Shown: positions 1 to 7,096, counted from the first letter of the stretch. The stretch: 8,140 nt of DNA from Methanobacterium sp. PtaB.Bin024 (GCA_002067065.1 MVPY01000008.1:1-8140), one strand, 5' to 3'. The notes: generated by a model not told the origin, from the sequence alone. A program made the numbers and translations.

Positions 1-1
1 A

Positions 2-1543
2 ATGTACATGATTGCAAATTACAGGTACTTCACTGATGATATAGCCACTTACATTGAATATCCCGGTGATGCAGCCAAAAAGATCACAGTTGAAGATCCA
101 GATAGTGGTGAGTTGATTGGCCTTGAATTTGGTGGTAATCCTATTTCTAGGGTCAGTCCAATGATCTATGCTAATGGCGGTTATTACCACACTTATGGTG
201 ATCCTCTTAATCCTACTTCATTTATTTACAGAGACGCTGGTTACGAGGGTGTTAGGAGTTTTGCCTTTGTTACAACCAAAGTTACAGATGAGATCTTACG
301 GTATTGGCTGGATCAGGAATATAAAACTGATGGTAATGGTAATCTGCTTTATCCTGATGGGCCTATGAGGGCTGCTTATGGTACTTTCCTTAGTTCTCTT
401 CTGATGATTAAAGCCCATGATATGGTGGCAGACCAGGCAGCGGCAGAATATAATGTTACCTGGACGCGGACTACTCCTATTGTGGTTTCGATTTTTGATG
501 ATGCTTACAGTACCGTTTTGACCTTAGAATGTGATCATCGTTTTGGTATGGATGTAGTTGGTGATCCAAGCAGTGTTTGGGCATTTCGTTATGCATGTTC
601 GGCAGCCATTAATCCTATTGAACACTGGGTTATGGAAACATTATTCCCTGGAGGAGATGATGTTTCTATTACGATTGGTTTGGGTCAAATGATTTTGAAT
701 GGTGAAATGGTTGACATGTTCTTGAGTAATGATTACCTTGTGATGATGTCTTCTATTGAAAATCTGTATTTAGTTGTTGATCTTGAAACTGGTATTGTAA
801 GGGATGTGATGATAACTTACATGCCAATCTCCGGTGCTTACTGTTTCAGCGATCTGCAAACAGAATGGGCCAGTGAACTGGGTGAAGATTTATTGAGCGC
901 TGTTTCAAATTTGAATTCTAATCTTCTTAATTCGGTTAGTTCAATGGTTAATTCTTTTGGTGGTATATTCATAATGTTTGGATCTAGTGACTATGGTGGA
1001 TGGCTTACAAGAAATTTAATGTTACCTTTATTGTTCCCATTGATGACAACAAAGTTGGTTGAAACTTTTAGGCCCGGAGCAATAGAAGAAGCTGAAAGAA
1101 ATGGAACTTTAAACCTTATGTCTAATTATTGGGATCACTTAATAGAAGGATTACAAAAATATTACTATGATATAACACCCTCGCAATCTGATCTAGAAAA
1201 AGAAATACCAGAAAACTTAATGAGCCGTCCTGAACTTACAAAAGATTATAATTTCATTATTTTCCCATATGGTGGCGATGAGGGAGATGATACTTGGCTC
1301 CATTATAAAGTCAATAGAATGCCCCACAATAATGACTGTTGGATTATAGAATGTTCAATAGTTTACTATGTTGGGGACAAATCATATAGGGAAACTCAAT
1401 ATGCGGTTTTGCTACCTGGAAAAACTATCTCCATGCTATACGAAGGTGATCAGCATACATTTAAATTTAGAATACCTAAAAATGAACAAGGAGGAATAAT
1501 TGAAACACATACAATAACTTTTTACTGTTTTCAAAGAATATGA
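2..1543 (+). CDS. Putative polymorphic toxin T1 (core + tail alpha), 5' end possibly outside window
   Basis: No named family is recognised. The readable frame gives 513 residues, but its ATG is at the window edge, so the real protein may begin upstream; no signal peptide is visible. Residues 115-290 (LLYPDGP to QTEW) are closely repeated in the protein at 2623-3834 and form a shared core. The core holds conserved HD (139-140), DD (166-167), H179, GMDVVGDP (182-189) and RYACS (196-200). After QTEW the two proteins stop resembling each other. The T1 tail (about 320-513) has a short hydrophobic stretch (338-348) and then a beta-strand-rich, Cys-containing end (444-513), which recurs without a core at 6881-7096. 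The membrane-protein gene 27 bases downstream is probably its partner. Inferred role: secreted or surface effector with an exchangeable C-terminal module. It could instead be a variable cell-surface protein. Confidence 0.75.
   Translation: MYMIANYRYFTDDIATYIEYPGDAAKKITVEDPDSGELIGLEFGGNPISRVSPMIYANGGYYHTYGDPLNPTSFIYRDAGYEGVRSFAFVTTKVTDEILRYWLDQEYKTDGNGNLLYPDGPMRAAYGTFLSSLLMIKAHDMVADQAAAEYNVTWTRTTPIVVSIFDDAYSTVLTLECDHRFGMDVVGDPSSVWAFRYACSAAINPIEHWVMETLFPGGDDVSITIGLGQMILNGEMVDMFLSNDYLVMMSSIENLYLVVDLETGIVRDVMITYMPISGAYCFSDLQTEWASELGEDLLSAVSNLNSNLLNSVSSMVNSFGGIFIMFGSSDYGGWLTRNLMLPLLFPLMTTKLVETFRPGAIEEAERNGTLNLMSNYWDHLIEGLQKYYYDITPSQSDLEKEIPENLMSRPELTKDYNFIIFPYGGDEGDDTWLHYKVNRMPHNNDCWIIECSIVYYVGDKSYRETQYAVLLPGKTISMLYEGDQHTFKFRIPKNEQGGIIETHTITFYCFQRI
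344..868 (+). repeat. Core-domain repeat, copy 1 (in T1)
   Basis: This segment encodes LLYPDGP through QTEW and matches 2602-3144 in both protein and DNA. Stretches such as GGTATGGATGTAGTTGG are identical. It marks the conserved part of the two tail-bearing proteins; sequence on its 3' side diverges completely. Confidence 0.85.
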
Positions 1544-2318
1544 CTAATAATATTTAATGGAGGTAACTTAATGGATTTTACCGGAACAACGAATGTTTAT
1601 TATCTTTCGCCAGCTTATTTACTAATTTTATTAGTATTTATAGGATTTCTGTATCATTTGATCAGGAACAGAGAATATAAAAATACTTTACCGGCAAGTA
1701 TTATTATAGGAATTATTTTGGGATTGGTATTCAATTCTGGAGGTAGTTTACGATTTTTATTGGTGGAAACTTTGATTTTTATTGTATTGGTAATTCTTGG
1801 AGGATTTCTCGCTGTTGGATTTAAAAAGCTAAGAATTACGAATGAAACGGAAAATTTCAATGAACTTAAAAATGAATTAGAAGGCCATAAGAAATGGTGG
1901 ACCGATAAAACTCCCAAAATTCAAGCTATGACTATCATTGGTGCATGTTTAGTGTGTCTCATTCTAATTATTGGTACTATTAGTCTTTTTAACCCTGTTG
2001 AGAATTCTGTCGAATTCGAGATTCATACTATTCCTGATGGCCTTGAAGACATGAATTATACTGATAATGGGGAATCAATCTTCATCGTAGCTGAAAACAG
2101 CACCCAGTACGCTTTAGAAGGTTCATCAGAAGCAGATGCAACAGTTACAATCACATCAGATGATCTGGGCATATACAACCAAACCCTACCTCTGGATGCA
2201 GAAAACAAATACGCATACAACTTGAACATACCCTCAAATGTTTCGATAATTAAAATCACATTAGAAGCAACTAAACCCGGAAAAGATAATAGGTACATTA
2301 CCTTTTTCATTAAAAAGC
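1331..2318 (+). repeat. Alpha module, copy 1 (tail alpha end + leader + Imm-alpha)
   Basis: The last 70 codons of T1, the short leader and nearly all of the next gene recur in the same order at 6881-7866. The leader is almost identical in both copies (TAATATTTAATGGAGGTA followed by CTTAATGG). The similarity stops near 2318, at TTCATTAAAAAGC, where a TPR-coding fragment takes over. Tail and partner therefore were copied or moved as one unit. Confidence 0.85.
1559..1564 (+). promoter_or_regulatory. Ribosome binding site of Imm-alpha (GGAGGT)
   Basis: A full GGAGGT sits six bases before the ATG at 1571 and fixes that start. The same site with the same flanks precedes the paralogue at 7119. Confidence 0.85.
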
Positions 2319-2326
2319 GCTTATGA
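1571..2326 (+). CDS. Four-helix membrane protein with outside Ig-like domain; putative immunity protein Imm-alpha
   Basis: The 251-residue product has hydrophobic segments at about 11-30, 41-54, 62-84 and 118-140. Positive charges in the loops after helix 1 (RNREYK) and after helix 3 (KKLR, and HKKWW near 106-110) are predicted to lie inside, so the N-terminus and the C-terminal domain should both be outside. Residues 145-251 carry four N-glycosylation sequons (162, 176, 203, 223). They include a GSSEADATVTI stretch with a later ITLEATKPGK stretch, reminiscent of bacterial Ig-like (Big-type) domains. A paralogue of about the same length lies at 7119-7889, also behind a tail alpha. The pairing suggests protection against, or display of, that tail; this is inference. 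The 3' end differs from the paralogue because it runs into a TPR fragment, giving the terminus KKRL. Confidence 0.8.
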   Translation: MDFTGTTNVYYLSPAYLLILLVFIGFLYHLIRNREYKNTLPASIIIGIILGLVFNSGGSLRFLLVETLIFIVLVILGGFLAVGFKKLRITNETENFNELKNELEGHKKWWTDKTPKIQAMTIIGACLVCLILIIGTISLFNPVENSVEFEIHTIPDGLEDMNYTDNGESIFIVAENSTQYALEGSSEADATVTITSDDLGIYNQTLPLDAENKYAYNLNIPSNVSIIKITLEATKPGKDNRYITFFIKKRL

Positions 2327-2594
2327 TGAAGTTTTGAAAATAAATCCCAACGACACTACAACTTTAAATAACAAAGGTGTTCAATTAGTACGTCAAACAA
2401 AATATACAGAAGCAATAAAATGTTTCGATAAAGTCCTGGAAATTGAACCGGAAGATGCAGTAGTATCACACAATAGAAATCTAGTAAAAGAAAAATTAGA
2501 AATCCACAAATTTCTTAGATTACCTGAAGGAATACCCAAAAATAGAATTCACAGAAAAAAACGGGAAAAAATTTTAGAAATTAAAGAAAAGTGA
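2316..2594 (+). pseudogene. TPR gene remnant, headless, fused to the end of Imm-alpha
   Basis: From 2319 the frame reads AYDEVLKINPND and then a full tetratricopeptide repeat (NNKG...YTEAIKCFDKVLEIEPED), followed by a charged, Lys/Arg-rich end. AYDEVLKINPND is the second helix of a repeat whose first half is missing, so the gene has lost its 5' part. The frame overlaps the last codons of Imm-alpha. A nominal TTG at 2334 exists, but it lies inside the repeat helix and no ribosome site precedes it. The frame stops at 2592-2594, only about eight bases before the truncated core of T2 begins. TPR repeats mediate protein-protein binding; this fragment is probably a relic. Confidence 0.7.
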
Positions 2595-2601
2595 AAAAAC
2601 T

Positions 2602-3144
2602 CTGCTCTACCCTGATGGGCCTATGAAGGCGGCTTATGGTACTTTCTTGGAGGCCCTTTTGGTTATTTATTGTCATGATATAGTGGCTGATGCTGCGGCA
2701 TACAAATACAATGTAACTTGGAGTCGTACTACTCCTATTGTGGTTTCTGTGTGTGATGATACAAGCTCGACTTATATTACGGGTGAGATGAGTCATCGTA
2801 TGGGTATGGATGTAGTTGGCGATCCAGAGAATGTGAGGGCCTTCCGTTATGCTTGTTCGTCTTCCTTCTCAATTATAGAATATTGGGTTGGACAGGCTTT
2901 ATTCCCTTCTTATAACAGTACTAGTGATCTTCTTGGCAGTGTGACTCTTGGTTTGGGTTATATGATGCTTAACGGTGATCCTTTGGAGATTTTTGAAAGT
3001 AATGGTTACACAATTATAAGAGCAGTCGGTGATAATCAGAGAATATTGATTATTGATCCATTGACTGGTATTGTAAGGGATGGTATGTCTTTAAATGAGA
3101 TTATCAGCGGTACCAAGTGCTTTGGCGACCAGCAAACCGAATGG
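2602..3144 (+). repeat. Core-domain repeat, copy 2 (in T2), truncated at its 5' side
   Basis: Reading in the T2 frame, CTGCTCTACCCTGATGGGCC encodes LLYPDGP and matches T1 from position 344. Immediately upstream the sequence is the end of the TPR remnant, with no similarity to T1, so this is a sharp recombination edge. The 114 residues that precede the core in T1 are absent here. Confidence 0.85.
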
Positions 3145-3834
3145 GGCCATGGTTTTGGTAACTCATTACTGGACAACAAAGACGCTATAAATGAGGTTAT
3201 GGAAACTGGTAAAGGTGTGGCTACAGATTTCGGCCAGGGAAGCGATGAATGGCAAGATGAAGCACTCGGACTTGCAGGCAGCACAGCAATATCCATTGGA
3301 GTTGCAGTGATGCTCCTTGGCGGACCACCAGGATGGTTTATTGGTGGTGCATTAATATTGGCGGGAGTAGCATGTTCTTATTTTGCTGCTGATTTAGATG
3401 AGGGATGGACAACATCCAGATGGATTAACTTTGGTTTAAGTGTTGGCCCTGCTTTGATACCCTATGTTGGATGGCAAGGTGGTGTAGCCGGTAGGCTTGG
3501 TATTAGTTATGTCACTAAGACGGGGGCTACAAAGCTGGTAACAACAGTTACAGGAAAATCTGAGAGTTATGTAATTACCAATATGCCTAAATGGGGTGGT
3601 GGTACTTTCACAGGTGGTTATATGAGTGCTGTGGAATATGTTAAATATGGGACTACAAAGAGGGTGATAAGGACTGCGTTTGGTGATACAAGAGAAGAAG
3701 CTGCTAAAAATGCTTTAAAAGATACTGTAGTTCCTGATCGTGTTTCAGTTGTAGTGAATAGTTATAGTCCTGAAATTGACTATTATGGTTCTGTAGTATA
3801 TGATAACATCTCAGAATACTTTGCAACAGCTTAA
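2623..3834 (+). CDS. Headless putative polymorphic toxin T2 (core + tail beta)
   Basis: From the first ATG (2623) the product is 403 residues, but similarity to T1 starts seven codons earlier (LLYPDGP, 2602). No ATG, GTG or TTG and no ribosome site precede that point in frame, so this is a 5'-truncated gene that may be silent. The core keeps HD (19-20), DD (45-46), H58, GMDVVGDP (61-68), RYACS (75-79) and QTEW (171-174). The tail then shows two Gly-rich hydrophobic segments (about 217-234 and 236-254) separated by GGPPG, like a membrane hairpin, followed by a soluble module (281-403) beginning YVGWQGG. That module recurs alone at 4847-5236. The multi-helix protein at 3970 is the likely partner. 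Membrane insertion or pore formation is a reasonable guess from the hairpin only. Confidence 0.7.
   Translation: MKAAYGTFLEALLVIYCHDIVADAAAYKYNVTWSRTTPIVVSVCDDTSSTYITGEMSHRMGMDVVGDPENVRAFRYACSSSFSIIEYWVGQALFPSYNSTSDLLGSVTLGLGYMMLNGDPLEIFESNGYTIIRAVGDNQRILIIDPLTGIVRDGMSLNEIISGTKCFGDQQTEWGHGFGNSLLDNKDAINEVMETGKGVATDFGQGSDEWQDEALGLAGSTAISIGVAVMLLGGPPGWFIGGALILAGVACSYFAADLDEGWTTSRWINFGLSVGPALIPYVGWQGGVAGRLGISYVTKTGATKLVTTVTGKSESYVITNMPKWGGGTFTGGYMSAVEYVKYGTTKRVIRTAFGDTREEAAKNALKDTVVPDRVSVVVNSYSPEIDYYGSVVYDNISEYFATA
3463..3834 (+). repeat. Tail-beta module, copy 1 (end of T2)
   Basis: This part encodes the last 123 residues of T2 and aligns along its whole length with 4847-5236. Shared points are GW-x-G near the start, a V-x-Y-x-x-YG block followed by hydrophobic residues and (A)-(F/Y)-G, a T-(R/K)-E-E segment, and an E-Y-(F/L)-A terminus. 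The two copies are clearly related but diverged. Confidence 0.75.
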
Positions 3835-3969
3835 TTATCGATTTGAAATAATACTAAATTAATAGGATATGCTGGATAATATAAGAACTGTTTATTGTTT
3901 AAAATATGAAAAACATTCATCATTACATCTTAAATAGTTACAATTAATTTAAGTTTTGAGGAGTTTAGG
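3835..3969 (+). promoter_or_regulatory. A+T-rich gap with possible TATA-like element before Imm-beta
   Basis: This 135-base gap is strongly A+T-rich. TTTAAAATA at 3898-3906 could be an archaeal TATA box, which would allow Imm-beta to be expressed on its own. Such strings are frequent in A+T-rich DNA, so this is weak evidence. The alpha pair, by contrast, has only 27 bases between genes and no room for a comparable promoter. Confidence 0.25.
3958..3963 (+). promoter_or_regulatory. Ribosome binding site of Imm-beta (GAGGAG)
   Basis: GAGGAG lies six bases before the ATG at 3970 and supports that start. It suggests Imm-beta is well translated even though its upstream neighbour T2 has no visible start signal. 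Confidence 0.75.
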
Positions 3970-4818
3970 ATGAAACAGAGAAGTATTTCAGAAATATTTT
4001 TCAAATTACCTTATGAGCTTAGTGAAGCTGAACGTAAAACTCAGATTTTACTTTTAATACCTTTTGGATTAATTACAAGTATTATTTTGAGTTACATCTG
4101 GTTTGGGCTGTTAATAGGTCTCAATTTCATCCCATTTTTTATTGCATTTTGTCTTATTTTACTGGGAGTTATATTTATTCTTTATTTCTGGGATAATTTA
4201 GATCATTCATATGGCCTGAAACCATTTAATTCTCCATTTCAACTTTCTTACCAGGGTTACGTTATTATTCTACTCTGTGAGGCACCTGCTTTTTTTTGGG
4301 GCATGTTCTCATTGGGATTTACCTCAAACAACATTTGGTTTGGATTAGGTGGTGCTGTTGCACTTGTTTATCCTATTTTGGGAATGTTTTTGAGAATTAA
4401 AACATTCAATGATGACAGTATAATAATTCCTGGAGGTAAGGCTGTTCTACCTGATAAAGTGGTTTTACCTGATGGTCAAGAGCTTTCTTCAGGGAAAAGT
4501 GAAGTTGTTGAAACGGTTAGAGGGTTTGGTTTTATGCCGATCTCTTATTGGATTCTTGCTTCGGCTATAGGTTTGTATACTGTTGGTCGTGGGTTTTCAG
4601 GGATTCATTTATACTTAACTGGAGGTTATCCTTCTTTGGAGGCTGCAGTTTTCGCCATTGTTTTAGGTCTATTACTACAAACCGTGTACTTATTCCCTGA
4701 CAAACTTAATAATATAGTACCTATTGAGCTGAGAAGTAAAAAAGGCTTCATATTCATGTTCATATTAGTGTTCGTGTTATTTGGTCTTTCACAGTTTGTG
4801 TTTTCACTTTTATGGTAA
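3970..4818 (+). CDS. Multi-pass membrane protein; putative immunity protein Imm-beta
   Basis: The 282-residue product begins with a charged, probably cytoplasmic stretch (SEAERK near 18-23). Likely membrane segments are at about 25-43, 50-73, 97-117, 122-141, 192-208, 222-242 and 258-280. No named family is recognised and no catalytic motif is visible. Conserved blocks shared with the paralogue at 5256-6013 are QILL-x-IPFGL, YPILGMFLRIKTF, PISYWI and QTVYLFPDKLN. A hydrophilic loop (about 151-187) containing the near-repeat VLPDKVVLPDG is almost absent from the paralogue. The gene follows tail beta, and the paralogue also follows a tail beta, so it is probably the cognate protector against a membrane-active tail. 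A transporter or export component is an alternative. Confidence 0.75.
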   Translation: MKQRSISEIFFKLPYELSEAERKTQILLLIPFGLITSIILSYIWFGLLIGLNFIPFFIAFCLILLGVIFILYFWDNLDHSYGLKPFNSPFQLSYQGYVIILLCEAPAFFWGMFSLGFTSNNIWFGLGGAVALVYPILGMFLRIKTFNDDSIIIPGGKAVLPDKVVLPDGQELSSGKSEVVETVRGFGFMPISYWILASAIGLYTVGRGFSGIHLYLTGGYPSLEAAVFAIVLGLLLQTVYLFPDKLNNIVPIELRSKKGFIFMFILVFVLFGLSQFVFSLLW

Positions 4819-5236
4819 CAATTTAGCTGTTGAGTACAAGGTCATCTTTCTTGGTTGGGAAGGTAGTATTGGTGGTAAATTAGCTGTTAAAACTCTCACG
4901 TCTAAAGGAACTTCCAAAGAGCTTTTTAATATTCCTAATGATTATAAGGGGTATGTTGTCCAAAATATTAAGAGAACGAGTCAGGATCCTATATATGGGC
5001 CTCTTGCAGATTTTACTAGTGTACGTTATTTTGACTATGGTTCTCCTGAAGGAGTACTTAGATTAGCATATGGGTGGACGAAAGAAGAAATTGCCTCTAG
5101 TTTGAAGAAAGATGGTATGATCACTTTAGGGACAACTATAATTGGGCGGGAAGTAGATATAAATAGTGAGTATGTTGACAGTGCTTTTGGCTATAAAAAA
5201 TATAATAGTACTGAGGAGTACCTTGCATCAGTTTGA
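4781..5236 (+). CDS. Orphan tail-beta cassette without a core
   Basis: From about residue 23 of this frame (FLGWEG, nucleotide 4847) to the stop, the product matches the last 123 residues of T2. Examples are the block VRYFDYG...VLRLAYG against VEYVKYG...VIRTAFG, and the ends EEYLASV and SEYFATA. It has neither core nor membrane hairpin. The only in-frame start is a TTG at 4781 inside the end of Imm-beta, with no ribosome site, so it is probably not translated independently. The real cassette likely begins between 4819 and 4847. The gene at 5256 is an Imm-beta paralogue, so tail and partner stayed together. In bacterial Rhs and CDI loci such displaced tails serve as stock for recombination into a full-length gene; the same role is inferred here. 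Confidence 0.65.
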   Translation: MVFHSLCFHFYGNNLAVEYKVIFLGWEGSIGGKLAVKTLTSKGTSKELFNIPNDYKGYVVQNIKRTSQDPIYGPLADFTSVRYFDYGSPEGVLRLAYGWTKEEIASSLKKDGMITLGTTIIGREVDINSEYVDSAFGYKKYNSTEEYLASV

Positions 5237-5245
5237 TTTATTCGT

Positions 5246-5251
5246 GTGATC
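5246..5251 (+). promoter_or_regulatory. Ribosome binding site of the Imm-beta paralogue (GTGATC)
   Basis: GTGATC matches the 3' part of the full archaeal Shine-Dalgarno sequence GGAGGTGATC and lies four bases before the ATG at 5256. It favours this start over the internal ATG at 5277. Alignment with Imm-beta, which also begins MK, agrees. Confidence 0.5.
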
Positions 5252-5255
5252 TTGT

Positions 5256-6013
5256 ATGAAGTATAAACATAAACGTATGTTGAGTCTTTTGTTTAGGATG
5301 CCTTGGGGTTTTACTGAAGACGAGCGTAAAATTCAAATTTTGCTTTTTATACCCTTTGGATTGGTTGTTTCTGCAATTTCTAGCTGCGTTATTGGAGCAT
5401 TTGCTGGGGGTATAATCCTATTTTTCCTAGCTTTTAGTCTTTTTATACCTGGAACTGGATTAGTTTTTTATTTTTGGGATAAATTGGATGAAAAGTATGG
5501 GTTAGAAGATTCTTATCATCTTTTAGTCTTTTTTTACTTAGTGTAGCACCTGGATTTTTCATGATAATGTTAACGTTAGGCGTAATATCTGAAAATATAT
5601 TTTTTGGTTTGGGGGCAGGGATTGCGGTTGTTTATCCTATTTTGGGAATGTTTTTGAGGATTAAAACCTTCAGTGATGAAAGTATTACAAATGAAGGCAT
5701 GGGTTATATACCTATTTCTTACTGGATTATGGCAATGGCTTTAGGAATTTTTACCATAGGTCGTGGATTTTCATATATAAGCATATATATTAGTAAAGGA
5801 TTTCCATCTTTAGAATTTATTATTGCTTCGATTCTTGTAGGCTTATTAATACAAACAGTGTATTTGTTCCCTGATAAGCTTAATAAAATTGTTCCGATTG
5901 ATTTAAGAGGTAAATATGGTTTTTGGTTCATGTTTATATTGGCATTTGTGTTGTATGGTGTTTCGCAGTTTTTGATAGATTTTATGAAGTTTTTAATCTC
6001 ATTAGTAGTATAG
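5256..6013 (+). pseudogene. Imm-beta paralogue (multi-pass membrane protein) with one-base frameshift
   Basis: The first frame (5256-5546, 96 residues) ends in a premature TAG, and a second frame continues the same protein to 6013. The break is at a run of seven T (5529-5535). With eight T the reading continues as VFFLLSVAPGFF, which aligns with VIILLCEAPAFF of Imm-beta. The repaired gene would encode 252 residues and matches Imm-beta almost throughout, including QILLFIPFGL, YPILGMFLRIKTF, PISYWI and QTVYLFPDKLN. It lacks the roughly 30-residue hydrophilic loop of Imm-beta. It follows the orphan tail beta by 19 bases. As written it would give a truncated two-helix product. Decay, slippage-based switching and sequencing error cannot be told apart here. 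Confidence 0.8.
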
Positions 6014-6111
6014 TGTCATGAAATGTTATGGTATGGACAATATCCAGATGGCTTTAACTTAGTTTAAATGTTATGTCTGTATTACTATTTATTGTATGGG
6101 AGATGTTGTAA
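6014..6111 (+). promoter_or_regulatory. Gap before TPR gene with possible TATA-like element
   Basis: TTTAAAT at 6063-6069 is a weak candidate TATA box for the TPR gene. GGAG at 6099-6102, nine bases before the TTG at 6112, is the likely ribosome site; the ATG in between (6103) is followed at once by a stop. Confidence 0.25.
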
Positions 6112-6794
6112 TTGGGCTTGTTTGATGGTTTGAAGAAGAGGTCTTTGTTTGAGAAGGGTAAGCGTGTTGGAAATGAGGGTGATCATGAAGGGGTTTTGAA
6201 TTATTATAATCAGGTTTTGGAGTTGGATCCAGAGGATGTGGATGCTATTTTCAATAAGGGCTGTGCGTTTATAAATTTGAATCGGCAGGAAGAGGCGTTG
6301 GAATGTTTTGAGAAGGTTTTTGTCAATAAGTCCGGATATGCCAATGTATGGCTTTTTAAGGTTTTGTTTTAGGGGCGCTTGAAAGACATGATGGAGCTTT
6401 AAAATGTTTTGAGAGGGTTTTGGAGTTGGATCCTGATAATTTTGATGCATTGAACAATGCAGGGTACGCATTTCAAAAGATGGGAGAATATGGAAAGGCT
6501 TTAAAATATTATGATAAAGCATTAGTGGTGTTTCCAGATTCAATTGTAGTGTTGACTAATAAGGGGGCAGTTTTAATAGATCTTGAAGAATATGATGAAG
6601 CTTTAGAGTGTTTAGATAGTGCTTTGGAACTTGAAGAGCAGAATTTCAAGGCATGGTATTACAAAGGAATAACCGCTAGAAAACTAAAAAATCTTCAAGA
6701 AGCTATCACCTGCTTTGAAAAATCATTAAAAGCGAATCCTAATTTTGAACCTGCCAAAAAAGCCAAAGAAGAGATTTTATCAACTAAATCTTAA
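6112..6794 (+). pseudogene. TPR repeat protein gene with one-base frameshift
   Basis: A TTG start (MGLFDGLKKRSLFEKG) follows GGAG by nine bases. The product consists of about six tetratricopeptide repeats with the usual NKG, A-x-x-x-F/Y and LDP-E/D marks, and TPR proteins act as docking scaffolds. The first frame stops at 6370-6372 (86 residues). From 6360 the neighbouring frame continues with GFVLGALERHDGALKCFERV and runs to 6794. Adding one G at the GG of 6360-6361 restores NVWLFKGFVLGAL, a normal TPR sequence, and gives 227 residues. The gene has no signal peptide and is probably cytoplasmic. It sits between the beta and alpha modules, as does the remnant at 2316-2594. A functional tie to the toxin-like genes is not shown. 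Confidence 0.8.
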
Positions 6795-6841
6795 CTTATA
6801 CTGGTGGTGTGTTTAATACGGGTTTATTTGAGTATGTTTCT

Positions 6842-7096
6842 ACCTTGCACTGGCTTAAGTCACAAGATCCCCGTTAAATAAATGATTGTTGGGTTATTGA
6901 AACTTCTGTTAGTTATTATGTGAGAGGCGAAAGATATACAGAAAATCAATATGCTGTTTTGCTACTTGGAAGATATATCTCCATATTATATGAGGGTGAC
7001 CAGCGTACATTTAAATTTAGAATACCTAAAAATGGAGGAGTAATAATTAAATCTTGTACAATAACTTACCACTGTTTTCAAAAAAATGTGAACTAG
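6842..7096 (+). pseudogene. Orphan tail-alpha cassette, degenerate
   Basis: From 6881 to the TAG at 7094-7096 this encodes 71 residues (NDCW...CFQKNVN) closely matching the end of T1 (residues 444-513). Shared strings include QYAVLL, YEGDQ, TFKFRIPKN and CFQ; roughly two thirds of positions agree by eye. Weaker DNA similarity to T1 reaches back to about 6842 but includes indels and an in-frame TAA at 6875-6877. There is no core, no start codon and no ribosome site, so it is a core-less tail. It stands directly before a paralogue of Imm-alpha and shares the same leader. This is the second tail-partner pair without a core in the window. Confidence 0.75.

Noticed and set aside
168..368. Short + strand frame inside T1
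   Set aside because: It is fully contained in the T1 coding frame, which is supported by its similarity to T2. It is a shadow.
1654..1917. Minus-strand frame opposite Imm-alpha as a separate gene
   Set aside because: The sense strand encodes a conserved membrane protein with a strong ribosome site, and the antisense frame has no support.
2056..2310. Minus-strand open frame that has a similar counterpart opposite the paralogue (7655-7861)
   Set aside because: The similarity is explained by conservation of the + strand gene beneath it. It has no ribosome site of its own, and its codons mirror the sense protein.
4429..4531. VLPDKVVLPDG near-repeat in the hydrophilic loop of Imm-beta as a functional motif
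   Set aside because: It is a short imperfect repeat present in only one of the two paralogues, and is better explained as a small local duplication in a loop.
4781..4818. TTG at 4781 as a genuine start for the orphan tail beta
   Set aside because: It lies within the last codons of Imm-beta, lacks a ribosome site, and the first 20 or so residues do not match T2. It is only a nominal boundary.
6085..6543. 152-codon minus-strand open frame
   Set aside because: It lies antisense to clear TPR coding sequence, which explains it once the frameshift is recognised. Its composition is unlike a real protein here.
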